Source: Streptomyces pyxinicus
GTDB lineage: Bacteria; Actinomycetota; Actinomycetes; Streptomycetales; Streptomycetaceae
Length of the DNA stretch: 64,000 nt
Assembly (NCBI RefSeq): GCF_024753135.1
Contig: NZ_JANUGP010000009.1
Coordinates: 62,001 to 126,000 of the forward strand
Reading direction: 5' to 3'
How positions within the stretch are numbered: position 1 is the first letter of the stretch; every line of letters starts with the position of its first letter. Of the stretch, positions 8,844 to 17,517 are shown one piece after another. The translations under genes were made by a program, and so were the position numbers. The notes below the pieces were generated by a model, which had not been told where the DNA came from, made no database searches, and was given only the letters and a program-made list of their open reading frames with translations.

Positions 8844-9181
8844 ACCCGCCGGCCCACCGGGGTGACTCCCGTGCGCCAGAACGACTTCGTTGCGTGACTA
8901 CCCGAGCACTGTAACCACGCCCGTCTGGCCGGAGAACACCGTTGGGGAAGCTCGCGGGGAACTCTCGGTGCACAACCCCCGGCAAATGCGGACAGGTTGC
9001 CTCGGCGGCCGGAAACGGTTTTGGTCTGGACCTCTTGACACCCCTATTGGTCTGGACCAACTTGTAGAGCCAGTAAGGGCAGTGCAGCCAGTTGAGCCAG
9101 CGGTGACCACCGTTCGTTCGCCCCTCTCCCGTTCCCTTCCCTTCCTCTCCTCTTCCCGCCGAACTCCCCTCGGAGGCACCA
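8844..9181. promoter_or_regulatory. Divergent intergenic region, Tad operon / chitinase
   Basis: These 338 bp separate the two divergent transcription units. Apart from the chitinase operators and the C/T-rich leader at about 9111-9170, I see no gene. The segment next to the Tad operon (8844-9000) carries no convincing promoter motif by eye. Confidence 0.6.
9022..9059 (+). promoter_or_regulatory. Two DasR-type (dre) operators flanking a TTGACA -35 box
   Basis: Two 12-bp elements, TGGTCTGGACCT (9022-9033) and TGGTCTGGACCA (9048-9059), lie 26 bp apart. They match the direct repeats known from Streptomyces chitinase promoters and the dre core TGGTCTAGACCA bound by the GntR-type repressor DasR. 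A TTGACA hexamer at 9035-9040 sits between them; the downstream repeat would cover the spacer/-10 area. This predicts repression without N-acetylglucosamine/chitobiose and induction by chitin products. Confidence 0.8.
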
Positions 9182-10900
9182 GTGGACCGCGCACCAGGCA
9201 TACCCAGACCCCGCGGACGGCGACTCGCGGCGTGGTCCGCCGCCACCGCCCTCGCCCTGTCGGTGGCGGGCCTCGCCGCCGCCTCCCCGGCGTCCGCGGC
9301 GGATGTCAACAACGTCAGGAACGCGGGCTTCGAGTCGGGTCTGACCAACTGGACCTGTACGGCAGGCAGCGGTACGGCGGTCTCCTCGCCGGTGCACGCC
9401 GGCACCGCCGCCCTGAAGGCCACCCCGGCCGGCCAGGACAACGCCCAGTGCACCCAGTCGGTGGCGGTCAAGCCCAACTCGACGTACACACTGAGCGCGT
9501 GGGTCCAGGGCGGCTACTCCTACCTGGGCGTGACGGGCACCGGCACCACGGACGTCTCGACCTGGACCCCCGACACCGCGTCCTGGAAGCAGCTCACGAC
9601 GACGTTCACCACGGGCGCCTCCACCACCTCCGTCACGGTCTACACCCACGGCTGGTACGGCCAGGCGGCCTACTACGCCGACGACGTCTCGGTCTACGGC
9701 CCCGACGGCGGAGGCGGCACCGACCCGGCACCCACCGTCCCGGCGGCCCCCTCCGGCCTCGCCGTGTCCGGTACGACCTCCTCCTCGGTCTCCCTCTCCT
9801 GGTCGGCGGTGTCGGGCGCGACGGGCTACAACGTCTACCGCGACGGCACCAAGGTGACGGCGGTGACGGGCACGTCGGCGACGGTGACCGGCCTCGCGGC
9901 CTCGACGGCGTACGGCTTCCAGGTGACGGCGGCCAACGCGGCCGGCGAGTCGGCCAAGTCGGCGAAGGTCACCGGCACGACGGCCGCCGGCACGGGCGGC
10001 GGAGGCGGCGGTTCGGTCCCGAAGCACGCGGTGACCGGCTACTGGCAGAACTTCGACAACGGCGCGACGGTCCAGAAGATCTCCGACGTCCCCGCCGCCT
10101 ACGACATCATCGCGGTCGCCTTCGCGGACGCCACCTCGACGCCGGGCGCGGTCTCCTTCACCCTCGACTCGGCGGGCCTCGGCGGCTACACGGCCGACCA
10201 GTTCAAGGCCGACATCAAGGCCAAGCAGGCGGCCGGCAAGAAGGTGATCATCTCCATCGGCGGCGAGAAGGGCACGATCTCGGTCAACGACTCGTCGTCG
10301 GCCACGAACTTCGCCAACTCCGTCTACTCCCTCATGCAGACGTACGGCTTCGACGGCGTCGACATCGACCTGGAGAACGGCCTCAACGCGACGTACATGA
10401 CACAGGCCCTGCGCGCCCTGTCCGCGAAGGCGGGCGCCTCCCTCGTCCTCACGATGGCCCCGCAGACGATCGACATGCAGTCGACGTCCAACTCCTACTT
10501 CCAGACGGCGCTGAACGTGAAGGACATCCTCACGGTCGTCAACATGCAGTACTACAACAGCGGTTCCATGCTGGGCTGCGACGGCAAGGTCTACAGCCAG
10601 GGCACGGTCGACTTCCTGACGGCCCTCGCCTGCATCCAGCTCGAAGGCGGCCTCTCCCCCTCCCAGGTGGGCCTCGGCCTCCCGGCCTCCACCCGCGCGG
10701 CCGGCGGCGGCTACGTCTCCCCCACGGTGGTCGACAACGCCCTCGACTGCCTCACCAAGGCCACCAGCTGCGGCTCCTTCAAGCCCTCGAAGACCTACCC
10801 CGACCTGCGCGGCGCGATGACCTGGTCCACCAACTGGGACGCGGCGGCGGGGAACGCGTGGTCGAGCGCGGTGGGGGCGCATGTGCACGCGCTGCCGTAA
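9182..10900 (+). CDS. chiA: Secreted chitinase: CBM - fibronectin III - GH18
   Basis: A 572-residue endochitinase that hydrolyses chitin outside the cell. The GTG start at 9182 follows GGAGG (9172-9176). The signal peptide has a twin-Arg-like basic start and an Ala-rich core, cleaved near residue 39-40 (PASA-ADV). Domains are a carbohydrate-binding module (about 42-173, NxGFESG start), a fibronectin type III domain (about 184-268), a Gly linker, then a GH18 barrel (about 281-572). The catalytic motif is complete: FDGVDIDLE with D391, D394, D396 and acid/base E398. It is monocistronic, with its own terminator and DasR-type operators. The symbol follows the S. coelicolor chiA position and length from memory. 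Confidence 0.93.
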   Translation: MDRAPGIPRPRGRRLAAWSAATALALSVAGLAAASPASAADVNNVRNAGFESGLTNWTCTAGSGTAVSSPVHAGTAALKATPAGQDNAQCTQSVAVKPNSTYTLSAWVQGGYSYLGVTGTGTTDVSTWTPDTASWKQLTTTFTTGASTTSVTVYTHGWYGQAAYYADDVSVYGPDGGGGTDPAPTVPAAPSGLAVSGTTSSSVSLSWSAVSGATGYNVYRDGTKVTAVTGTSATVTGLAASTAYGFQVTAANAAGESAKSAKVTGTTAAGTGGGGGGSVPKHAVTGYWQNFDNGATVQKISDVPAAYDIIAVAFADATSTPGAVSFTLDSAGLGGYTADQFKADIKAKQAAGKKVIISIGGEKGTISVNDSSSATNFANSVYSLMQTYGFDGVDIDLENGLNATYMTQALRALSAKAGASLVLTMAPQTIDMQSTSNSYFQTALNVKDILTVVNMQYYNSGSMLGCDGKVYSQGTVDFLTALACIQLEGGLSPSQVGLGLPASTRAAGGGYVSPTVVDNALDCLTKATSCGSFKPSKTYPDLRGAMTWSTNWDAAAGNAWSSAVGAHVHALP

Positions 10901-10915
10901 CAGTCACTGAGTCGC

Positions 10916-10947
10916 GGCGCCCGGACCTCGGGGGCGGTCCGGGCGCC
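10916..10947 (+). terminator. Chitinase terminator hairpin
   Basis: A perfect 12-bp inverted repeat, GGCGCCCGGACC (10916-10927) and GGTCCGGGCGCC (10936-10947), with an 8-base loop, begins 15 bp after the chitinase stop. There is no U-tract, as usual in Streptomyces. Confidence 0.8.
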
Positions 10948-11041
10948 GTCGTACGCGCGGACACCGGTGACGAGATCCGGGACCGGCCGGACCGACACGG
11001 CGGGTGTGCTTCCGCGTTGCGACGCGCGAGAGCGGGATGTG

Positions 11042-11644
11042 ATGATCCCGGGCATGGCTGAACACGGGGGCGAGGCCACCTCGACCAGAGAAACACCCAG
11101 GTCAAGGCTGTACGACTACGACTACGACTACGGCCACGACCACGACCACATGGAAGCGGCGGGCGCCGGCCAACCGGCCCCGGGCACACCGGCGGCCTCC
11201 GCAGCCCCCGCTCCGCCTGAGCACGCGGCAGCCGTGACCGACGCGACGGAAGCCGTGGAACGCCGACGCCGTGAATTCGCGACGCTGCTCGGCGAGTTCC
11301 GCCGCGCCGCGGTGCTCGTACCCGTGGACGAGACCGGCGCGCCCCTGACCGGTGACCAGGGCGGCATCCGCTGGATCTACGCCTTCTCGGACGAGGCGGC
11401 ACTGGCCCGCTTCGCCCTCGCGCGGGGAGAGGGCGAGCGGGAGTGGGCGTACCAGCGGTGCCTGGGCGCGCGGCTGCTGGACGCCGGTGTCCGGGCCGCC
11501 GGGGTGCCCTGCGGGGTCGCCCTGGATGTGGGCAGCGCGGGCGAAGGAGCGCTATTCCCGCCGGTATCGGGGATCGTGCCGGACGCGGTGGCCGTCGACC
11601 GGCCCGTCGAGGAGACGAAGGGGAGGCCCGGCGATGAGCGGTGA
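11042..11644 (+). CDS. SseB-like protein, head of RHS toxin locus
   Basis: About 200 residues. The N-terminus contains a run of alternating Tyr/Asp then His/Asp (DYDYDYGHDHDH), followed by an Ala/Pro linker. The C-terminal half (about 75-170) resembles the SseB N-terminal domain (VLVPVDETGAPL; RWIYAFSDEAAL; VALDVGS). The start is uncertain between GTG 11039, ATG 11042 and ATG 11054. Its stop overlaps the next gene by 11 bp, so it is translationally coupled to the cassette leading to the large WXG-RHS protein. SseB-like domains often accompany actinobacterial secretion and RHS loci; the function is unknown. Confidence 0.72.
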   Translation: MIPGMAEHGGEATSTRETPRSRLYDYDYDYGHDHDHMEAAGAGQPAPGTPAASAAPAPPEHAAAVTDATEAVERRRREFATLLGEFRRAAVLVPVDETGAPLTGDQGGIRWIYAFSDEAALARFALARGEGEREWAYQRCLGARLLDAGVRAAGVPCGVALDVGSAGEGALFPPVSGIVPDAVAVDRPVEETKGRPGDER

Positions 11645-12245
11645 CGAGGGCAAGGGCAAGGACCTGAAGGCCGAAGGGCTGGACCTGATCGCGCAGGGCA
11701 TCACGCTCACGCTCTCGGACCTGAAGGGCCTGGGCATCGACAGCCTGGCGGGGGTGGGCCGGGGCTTCGGCAACCTGGAGCTGTCCGGGATGCAGCTCGG
11801 TCACGAGGACCTGACGTCGAAGTTCGCGTCCTTCTGCGAGCGCTGGGAGTGGGGGGTGCGCGCCCTGGTGGCGGAGGGCAACTCCTTCGCGGAGGGCGTG
11901 GGCCTGTCGGCCGGCACGCTGTACGAGACGGACCAGTACGTGGGCGGCGCCGTGAAGGTCGGCCTCAACTCGCTGGCGGGCAACCCGTACGCCGCCGAGG
12001 AGAAGGTCGAGAAGATGGGCTATGGCGACATCGCCGAGTCGGGTGCCTACGGCGGTGACGTGGACTACAGCAAGAAGTCCTTCACCGAGGCGATGCTGGC
12101 CTCCGACCAGAACCTGCGGGCTGCCGGCCACGACGTGATGACGGCTCCGCTGGGTCCGCTCGCACCGATCGGCGTCGGTGTCACACCGGAGGACGTCAAG
12201 GACGCGCTCGACGGTGGCGAGGACCAGCCGGGCGGTGCGGGCTGA
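11634..12245 (+). CDS. Unknown protein preceding RHS toxin
   Basis: A 203-residue, mostly alpha-helical, soluble acidic protein with no transmembrane helix or signal peptide; I do not recognise its family. ATG at 11634 follows GGGGAGG. The last base of its stop codon is the first base of the RHS start (TGATG, 12243-12247), so the two proteins are translationally coupled. That arrangement suggests a chaperone or WXG-like partner for export of the large toxin. The text SKFASFCERWEWGVR near residue 62 places Trp residues as in WXG-like helical hairpins, but the match is weak. Confidence 0.7.
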   Translation: MSGDEGKGKDLKAEGLDLIAQGITLTLSDLKGLGIDSLAGVGRGFGNLELSGMQLGHEDLTSKFASFCERWEWGVRALVAEGNSFAEGVGLSAGTLYETDQYVGGAVKVGLNSLAGNPYAAEEKVEKMGYGDIAESGAYGGDVDYSKKSFTEAMLASDQNLRAAGHDVMTAPLGPLAPIGVGVTPEDVKDALDGGEDQPGGAG

Positions 12246-15200
12246 TGGGCATCATCGGCGACATCGGCGACGGCCTCGACAGCGGCCTGGAGTTCGGCGA
12301 GCACCTCTACGAGGACGGCAAGAAGGTCGTCGGCAAGGGCATCGAGAAGGGCGCCGACCTCACCGGCGACGCCCTGGACCACGTCGGAGCCCACAAGTAC
12401 GCCGACGTCGTCAGGGCGGCCGGCGACTACGCCGGTTCCCAGCTCGGTGCCACACCGGGTGAGCGGGAACTCGGCGAGACGGAGCTGGCCTCCGAGCTCG
12501 TGCACGGCAACGCGCGGGACATCCGGTCGACCGCGAAGCACCTGAAGGACTTCCACACCGCCTTCGACAAGGTCGGCCAGGGGATGCGGAAGCTGGACTC
12601 GTCCTCCTGGCAGGGCGAGGCGGCGGAGGCGTTCCGCAAGAAGTTCACCATGCACCCGGTGAAGTGGCTGCACGCGGCCGACGCCTGCCACACGGCCGCC
12701 GCGGCGCTGGAGACGTACGCCGACACCGTCACCTGGGCCCAGGGCCGGGCGCGGGACGCGATCGACCTGTACAAGAAGGGCATGCGCGCCTCCCAGCAGG
12801 CGGCGAGCGCCTACGACAAGAAGGCCGACGCCTACAAGGCGGCCGTCAAGGAGGGCAAGGACCCCGGCCCGAGCCCCGGGGAGTTCGTGGACCCCGGCAA
12901 GGCCGACGTCCAGCGCGCCCGCGAGATCCTCACCGAGGCCCGCAAGCAGCGGAACACCGCGGCCGGCACCGCCGTCGAGGCCGTGGAGACGGCCCTGGCC
13001 CACGCGCCCGCCGAACCGCCGCCGCTCGCCCGCCTGAAGGCGGACGCGTCGGACGGCTTCGGGGCCGTGCGGACCGAGGTCCTCCACTTCGACGGCGGCC
13101 TGGTCAAGGGCACGGCGGGCCTGGTCAACTTCGCCCGCGGACTCAATCCGACCGACCCGTACAACCTCACGCACCCGTCGGCCTACCTCCAGAACGTCAG
13201 CATGACGCTCTCCGGCCTGACCTCCACCGCCACGCATCCCGACCGGGCCGTCAAGGACATGTGGACGGAGTTCCGCAAGGACCCCTCCGAGTTCGGCGGC
13301 CGGATGGTTCCGCAGCTCTTCGCCGGCGAAGGCGCCGGCCTGGAGGCCGGCCTGGCCCGGGACGCGGCGAAGGCGGGCCTGACCCGCCGGGCGGCCGAGT
13401 CGGTGACACAGCGGGAGGCTCGGGCAGGGGCGGAGGACGCGGCCGGCGGCACGGCCCGGGGACGGGTGGAGGAGGACCCGCAGCAGCCGTCGCACACCAG
13501 CGAGAGCACGGAGAAGTGCGGCGACCCGGTCAACGTGGCGACCGGCAAGATGTACCTGCCGCAGACGGACGTGACCGTCCAGGGGGCCCTGCCGCTGCTC
13601 CTGACCCGGCGGGTGGAGTCCGGCTACCGCCTCGGCCGCTGGTTCGGCCCGTCCTGGTCCTCCACACTGGACCAGCGCCTGGAGATCGACGCGGAGGGAG
13701 TCGTCTTCGTCTCGGAGGACGGCCTGCTCCTGTCGTACCCCCACCCGGCCCCCGGCCTGCCCACCCTGCCGAGCCACGGCCCCCGCCTCCCCCTGGACCG
13801 GGTGGACGGTGGCTACACGATCACGGACCCGCGCACGCACCGCACCCGGCACTTCGCCGACCGCGGCCCCGGCCTGGCGGTCCTGGAGCAGATCGACGAC
13901 CGCAACGGCAACTGGATCACCTTCGAGTACGACACGGAAGGCACCCCGCTGGGTGTCTTCTCCAGCAGCGGCCAGGGCGTCCGCGTCACCACGGAGGCGG
14001 GCCGCGTCACGGCGTACCACCTGGCGGCGACCGGCGAGCGGCTGAAGCGCTTCGGTTACACGGACGGCGACCTCACGGAGGTCTTCGGCGCCTCGGACCT
14101 GCCGCTCCGCTTCACGTACGACGCGGCGGGCCGCGTCACCTCCTGGACGGACACGAACGACCGCGGCTACACGTACGCCTACGACGACCGGGACCGCTGT
14201 GTCGCGCAGGGCGGCACGGCCGGCCACCTGACGCACCGCTTCGCCTACGAGGACCCGGACCCGGCGACCGGCCTGCGGACGACGACGGCCACGACCGGCG
14301 AGGGCCACACCAGCCGCTATCTGGTCAACGACGCCTGGCAGGTGGTCGCGGAGACGGACCCGCTGGGCGCGACGACACACCACGTCCGCGACCGCTACCA
14401 CCGCCTCCTGACGACCACGGATCCGCTGGGCCACCGAACGGCGTTCGAGTACGACGACGCCGGCAACCTCACCCGTGCCGTCCGCCCCGACGGCCGCGAG
14501 TCCCGGGCCGAGTACGACGACCTGGGCCTGCCGGTGAAGGTGGTGCGCCCGGACGGCTCGGTCGTCCGCCAGACCTTCGACGCACGCGGCAACCGCACCT
14601 CGGTGACGGACCCGGCCGGCCGTACGACCCACTTCGCCTACACCGAGGCCGGCCACCCGGCGTCGGTGACCGACCCGCTCGGCAACACCACCACGATCGT
14701 CTGCGACCGCGCTGGTCTCCCGGTCGAGGTGACGGACCCGCTGGGCGCGACGACCCGCTACGCACGGGACGCACTGGGCCTCCCCACCGCGATCACCGAC
14801 CCCACCGGCGCGACGACCCGCCTGGAGTGGTCGCTCGAAGGCAGGCTCACCCGCCGCACGGCCGCCGACGGCACGTCGGAGACCTGGACGTACGACGGCG
14901 AGGGCAACCGCACCAGCCACACCGATGCCCTGGGCGGCGTCTCCCACTTCGAGTACACCCACTTCGACCTGCTGACGGCACGCACCGGCCCGGACGGAGT
15001 CCGCTACGAGTTCGACCACGACACGCAACTGCGCCTGACGAGGGTCACGAACCCGCAGGGCCTGACGTGGACGTACGCGTACGACGAGGCCGGCCGCCTG
15101 ACGGAGGAGACGGACTTCGACGACCGCACCCTGAGCTACACGTACGACGCGGCGGGGCGCCTGAGCGAGCGGCGGAACGCGCTCGGCCAGGTGGTCTCCC

Positions 15201-16930
15201 TCGAACGGAACGCACTCGGTCAGGTGCTCCGCAAGGACGCGGCGGGCCGCACGACGACGTACGCCTACGACCTGACGGACCAACTCGCGCAGGCGACGGG
15301 CCCGGACGGCACGTCGCTGACCCTGCTCCGCGACCGCCACGGCCGCCTGCGCGCGGAGACGGTCAACGGCCGCACGCTGACGTACACGTACGACGAACTG
15401 GGCCGCCGCACGGGCCGTACGACACCGACCGGCGCCGAGACGACATGGTCGTACAACGCGACGGGCCGCCGCACCGGCATGGTGGCGTCGGGCCGCACGA
15501 TCGACTTCACGTACGACGAACTGGGCCGCGAACTGACACGCCACGTCGGCGAGACGGTCACGCTGGAGCACACCTTCGACGCGATGGGCCGCCTGACGGA
15601 CCAGTCGGTGACAGGCGCCGCAGGCCTCCCGGTCCAGCACCGGAACTACACCTACCGCGCCGACGGAAGCCTGACCGCCGTACAGGACCGGCTCGCCGGC
15701 ACCCGCCACTTCGACCTGGACGCGACAGGCAGGGTGACGGCGGTCCACGCGGCGAACTGGACGGAGCGGTACGCCTACGACGAGGCGGGCAACCAGACCG
15801 AGGCGACCTGGCCGTCGGACCACCCGGGCTCCGAGGCAACGGGCCCGCGCGCCTACGCGGGCACCCGCATCACCCGAGCCGGCGGCGTCCGCTACGAGCA
15901 CGACGCGCTCGGCCGCATCACCCTCCGCCGGAAGACCCGCCTCTCCCGCAAGCCGGACACCTGGCGCTACGAGTGGGACCCCGAGGACCGCCTCACCTCG
16001 GTGGTCACCCCGGACGGCACCCGCTGGCGCTACACCTACGACCCCCTGGGCCGCCGCACGTCAAAGCTCCGCTTGGCGCCGGACGGCGAGACGGTCGTGG
16101 AGCGGGTGGACTTCACCTGGGACGGCACAACCCTCTGCGAACAGACCTCTGCATCGGCCGAGTTGCCGAACACAGTCACCCTCACCTGGGACCACCGAGG
16201 CCTACGCCCCCTGACCCAGACAGAACGCATCGCCCCGGCCAACGCCCCTCAGGAGGAGATCGACTCCCGCTTCTTCGCCATCGTCACAGACCTGGTCGGC
16301 ACACCGACAGAACTGGTGGACGAACGGGGGACCCTCGCTTGGCGCACCCGCAGCACTCTGTGGGGGACGACGGCCTGGGCGAGGGACAGCACCGCGTATA
16401 CGCCGCTGCGTTTTCCGGGGCAGTATTTTGATCCGGAAACGGGGCTGCATTACAATTATTTCCGGCATTACGACCCCGAAACCTCTCGATACCTAACTCA
16501 CGACCCACTTGGACTCGCTCCCGCCCCGAATCCGGCCACGTATGTTCTCAACCCATACGTGTGGACCGATCACCTCGGCCTGGCACCAGACGAATGCCCC
16601 GACGAGGTGCAGTCGATCTACAAAGCCCCTCAAAGAGGTCAGGGCGACTTCCAGGAGCAGCACGGTTACCGGGCCGACGATTTCCCCGGAGGGCCCGACG
16701 ATCCATACATGAATGGCCTCGTCTATTTCGCAAAGGAACGGCAACTAGCCGAAGTGTACGCCTCACATTACGGTGAAGGAGTGATAGAAATAAAGATCCC
16801 GAAAGGCGAGTATCTAGAACGATTTGCCAAACATGAGCACCCTTACGAAGGAGGCCCGCTTACCGAACTGGAAGTACCGAACACAGTAGTCGAAGAACTT
16901 AACCGCTACCCCAGGATTCGACACAGATGA
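12245..16930 (+). CDS. WXG-RHS polymorphic toxin with C-terminal ART-like cassette
   Basis: A 1561-residue contact-type toxin. The N-terminal helical region (about 85-215) carries a WxG turn (SSWQGEA, W122/G124), a type VII-type export signal. A DUF6531-like segment begins near residue 424 (CGDPVNVATGKM). Many YD/RHS repeats follow (YTYDELGRR-like units to about 1300), and the RHS core ends with FPGQYFDPETGLHYN and DPLGLAP. The last about 113 residues (1449-1561) form the variable toxin. IYKAP, then GLVYFAKERQLAEVYAS, then TELEVP resemble the R/Y-S-E layout of ADP-ribosyltransferases, which is inference. From about 16395 base composition drops and AT-ending codons appear, the sign of a swapped cassette. 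It overlaps the next gene by 4 bp. Confidence 0.9.
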   Translation: MGIIGDIGDGLDSGLEFGEHLYEDGKKVVGKGIEKGADLTGDALDHVGAHKYADVVRAAGDYAGSQLGATPGERELGETELASELVHGNARDIRSTAKHLKDFHTAFDKVGQGMRKLDSSSWQGEAAEAFRKKFTMHPVKWLHAADACHTAAAALETYADTVTWAQGRARDAIDLYKKGMRASQQAASAYDKKADAYKAAVKEGKDPGPSPGEFVDPGKADVQRAREILTEARKQRNTAAGTAVEAVETALAHAPAEPPPLARLKADASDGFGAVRTEVLHFDGGLVKGTAGLVNFARGLNPTDPYNLTHPSAYLQNVSMTLSGLTSTATHPDRAVKDMWTEFRKDPSEFGGRMVPQLFAGEGAGLEAGLARDAAKAGLTRRAAESVTQREARAGAEDAAGGTARGRVEEDPQQPSHTSESTEKCGDPVNVATGKMYLPQTDVTVQGALPLLLTRRVESGYRLGRWFGPSWSSTLDQRLEIDAEGVVFVSEDGLLLSYPHPAPGLPTLPSHGPRLPLDRVDGGYTITDPRTHRTRHFADRGPGLAVLEQIDDRNGNWITFEYDTEGTPLGVFSSSGQGVRVTTEAGRVTAYHLAATGERLKRFGYTDGDLTEVFGASDLPLRFTYDAAGRVTSWTDTNDRGYTYAYDDRDRCVAQGGTAGHLTHRFAYEDPDPATGLRTTTATTGEGHTSRYLVNDAWQVVAETDPLGATTHHVRDRYHRLLTTTDPLGHRTAFEYDDAGNLTRAVRPDGRESRAEYDDLGLPVKVVRPDGSVVRQTFDARGNRTSVTDPAGRTTHFAYTEAGHPASVTDPLGNTTTIVCDRAGLPVEVTDPLGATTRYARDALGLPTAITDPTGATTRLEWSLEGRLTRRTAADGTSETWTYDGEGNRTSHTDALGGVSHFEYTHFDLLTARTGPDGVRYEFDHDTQLRLTRVTNPQGLTWTYAYDEAGRLTEETDFDDRTLSYTYDAAGRLSERRNALGQVVSLERNALGQVLRKDAAGRTTTYAYDLTDQLAQATGPDGTSLTLLRDRHGRLRAETVNGRTLTYTYDELGRRTGRTTPTGAETTWSYNATGRRTGMVASGRTIDFTYDELGRELTRHVGETVTLEHTFDAMGRLTDQSVTGAAGLPVQHRNYTYRADGSLTAVQDRLAGTRHFDLDATGRVTAVHAANWTERYAYDEAGNQTEATWPSDHPGSEATGPRAYAGTRITRAGGVRYEHDALGRITLRRKTRLSRKPDTWRYEWDPEDRLTSVVTPDGTRWRYTYDPLGRRTSKLRLAPDGETVVERVDFTWDGTTLCEQTSASAELPNTVTLTWDHRGLRPLTQTERIAPANAPQEEIDSRFFAIVTDLVGTPTELVDERGTLAWRTRSTLWGTTAWARDSTAYTPLRFPGQYFDPETGLHYNYFRHYDPETSRYLTHDPLGLAPAPNPATYVLNPYVWTDHLGLAPDECPDEVQSIYKAPQRGQGDFQEQHGYRADDFPGGPDDPYMNGLVYFAKERQLAEVYASHYGEGVIEIKIPKGEYLERFAKHEHPYEGGPLTELEVPNTVVEELNRYPRIRHR

Positions 16931-17238
16931 ATATCAAGAACCCGTGGGAAAACGCAAAGGCCCTGTACCCAGTAGGGGCGCAGGCACAAGGCACAGTGAA
17001 GAAGAAATTTCCGTTCGGAGTTTTTCTAGAACTCTCAGGGGCGCCCGACGTCATCGCCTTCCTTGACATTGCTTCATACAACCCGGCGGGAGAACCCCCT
17101 CCTGCACCATTGCCAGACCCGGGCGCCCGGGTGACTGGGACCATCGCAGCACACAATGAGCGCGACAAGCAGCTCCGGATCAGGGTGGGACCTCCAGTCC
17201 ATCAGATCATGGATAAACGAGCAAACGATCACACCTGA
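16927..17238 (+). CDS. Candidate immunity protein with S1/OB-fold
   Basis: 103 residues, starting at an ATG that overlaps the toxin stop (ATGA, 16927-16930), the classic position of a polymorphic-toxin immunity gene. Residues about 15-90 read like an S1 RNA-binding OB-fold: GAQAQGTVKKKFPFGVFLEL, then AFLDIASY, then a Pro-rich loop and PGARVTGTIAAHNERDKQLRIRVG. No signal peptide or membrane segment is seen, so it should act in the cytoplasm. Base composition matches the low-GC toxin tip rather than the upstream RHS body. That it neutralises the toxin is inference from position. Confidence 0.72.
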   Translation: MNIKNPWENAKALYPVGAQAQGTVKKKFPFGVFLELSGAPDVIAFLDIASYNPAGEPPPAPLPDPGARVTGTIAAHNERDKQLRIRVGPPVHQIMDKRANDHT

Positions 17239-17517
17239 GCCTGCATACGTCAGAACGCCTGACATCATGAGCTCAGTGCTGTCCGGGCCATGGGGGCTTC
17301 GCCGTAGATCGTGTCGGATGACCTGTGGGAGCGGAAGGGCCAACGAGCCAAACAGGTCACTAGGGATGGAGAAATTGGCAAGCGACCACCTACAACTGCA
17401 CTCACCCCCTACCTTGCAGAGCGGCGACGTCCGGACAGGAATCATCACCGGGTCACCCGGCCCCTCAAAGACTTGGAGCCGGATCCACCATTGGAGTTGG
17501 CGCGCCATATCTGCAAA
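17239..17517 (+). other. Degenerate segment between immunity gene and DUF1266
   Basis: No convincing intact gene. Base composition is lower than in the flanks. Around 17311 the frame reads MSDDLWER, like the beginning of an IS5-family transposase (typical VSDDLWE start), but nothing transposase-like follows. I read it as a recombination scar or remnant of older cassettes. Confidence 0.4.

Noticed and set aside
12065-15901. Very long minus-strand open frame (about 1278 codons) opposite the RHS gene
   Set aside because: It is the antisense of the YD repeats. Its composition is Arg/Val/Gly/Ala-rich without domains, and the plus-strand RHS motifs are unmistakable.
12664-16431. Plus-strand frame of about 1255 codons shifted relative to RHS
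   Set aside because: Pro/Arg/Gly-rich shadow of the real gene caused by high GC; no motif, no ribosome-binding site.
17311-17517. Intact IS5-family transposase start
   Set aside because: Only about eight residues resemble a transposase start, with no continuation and no inverted repeats I could confirm.
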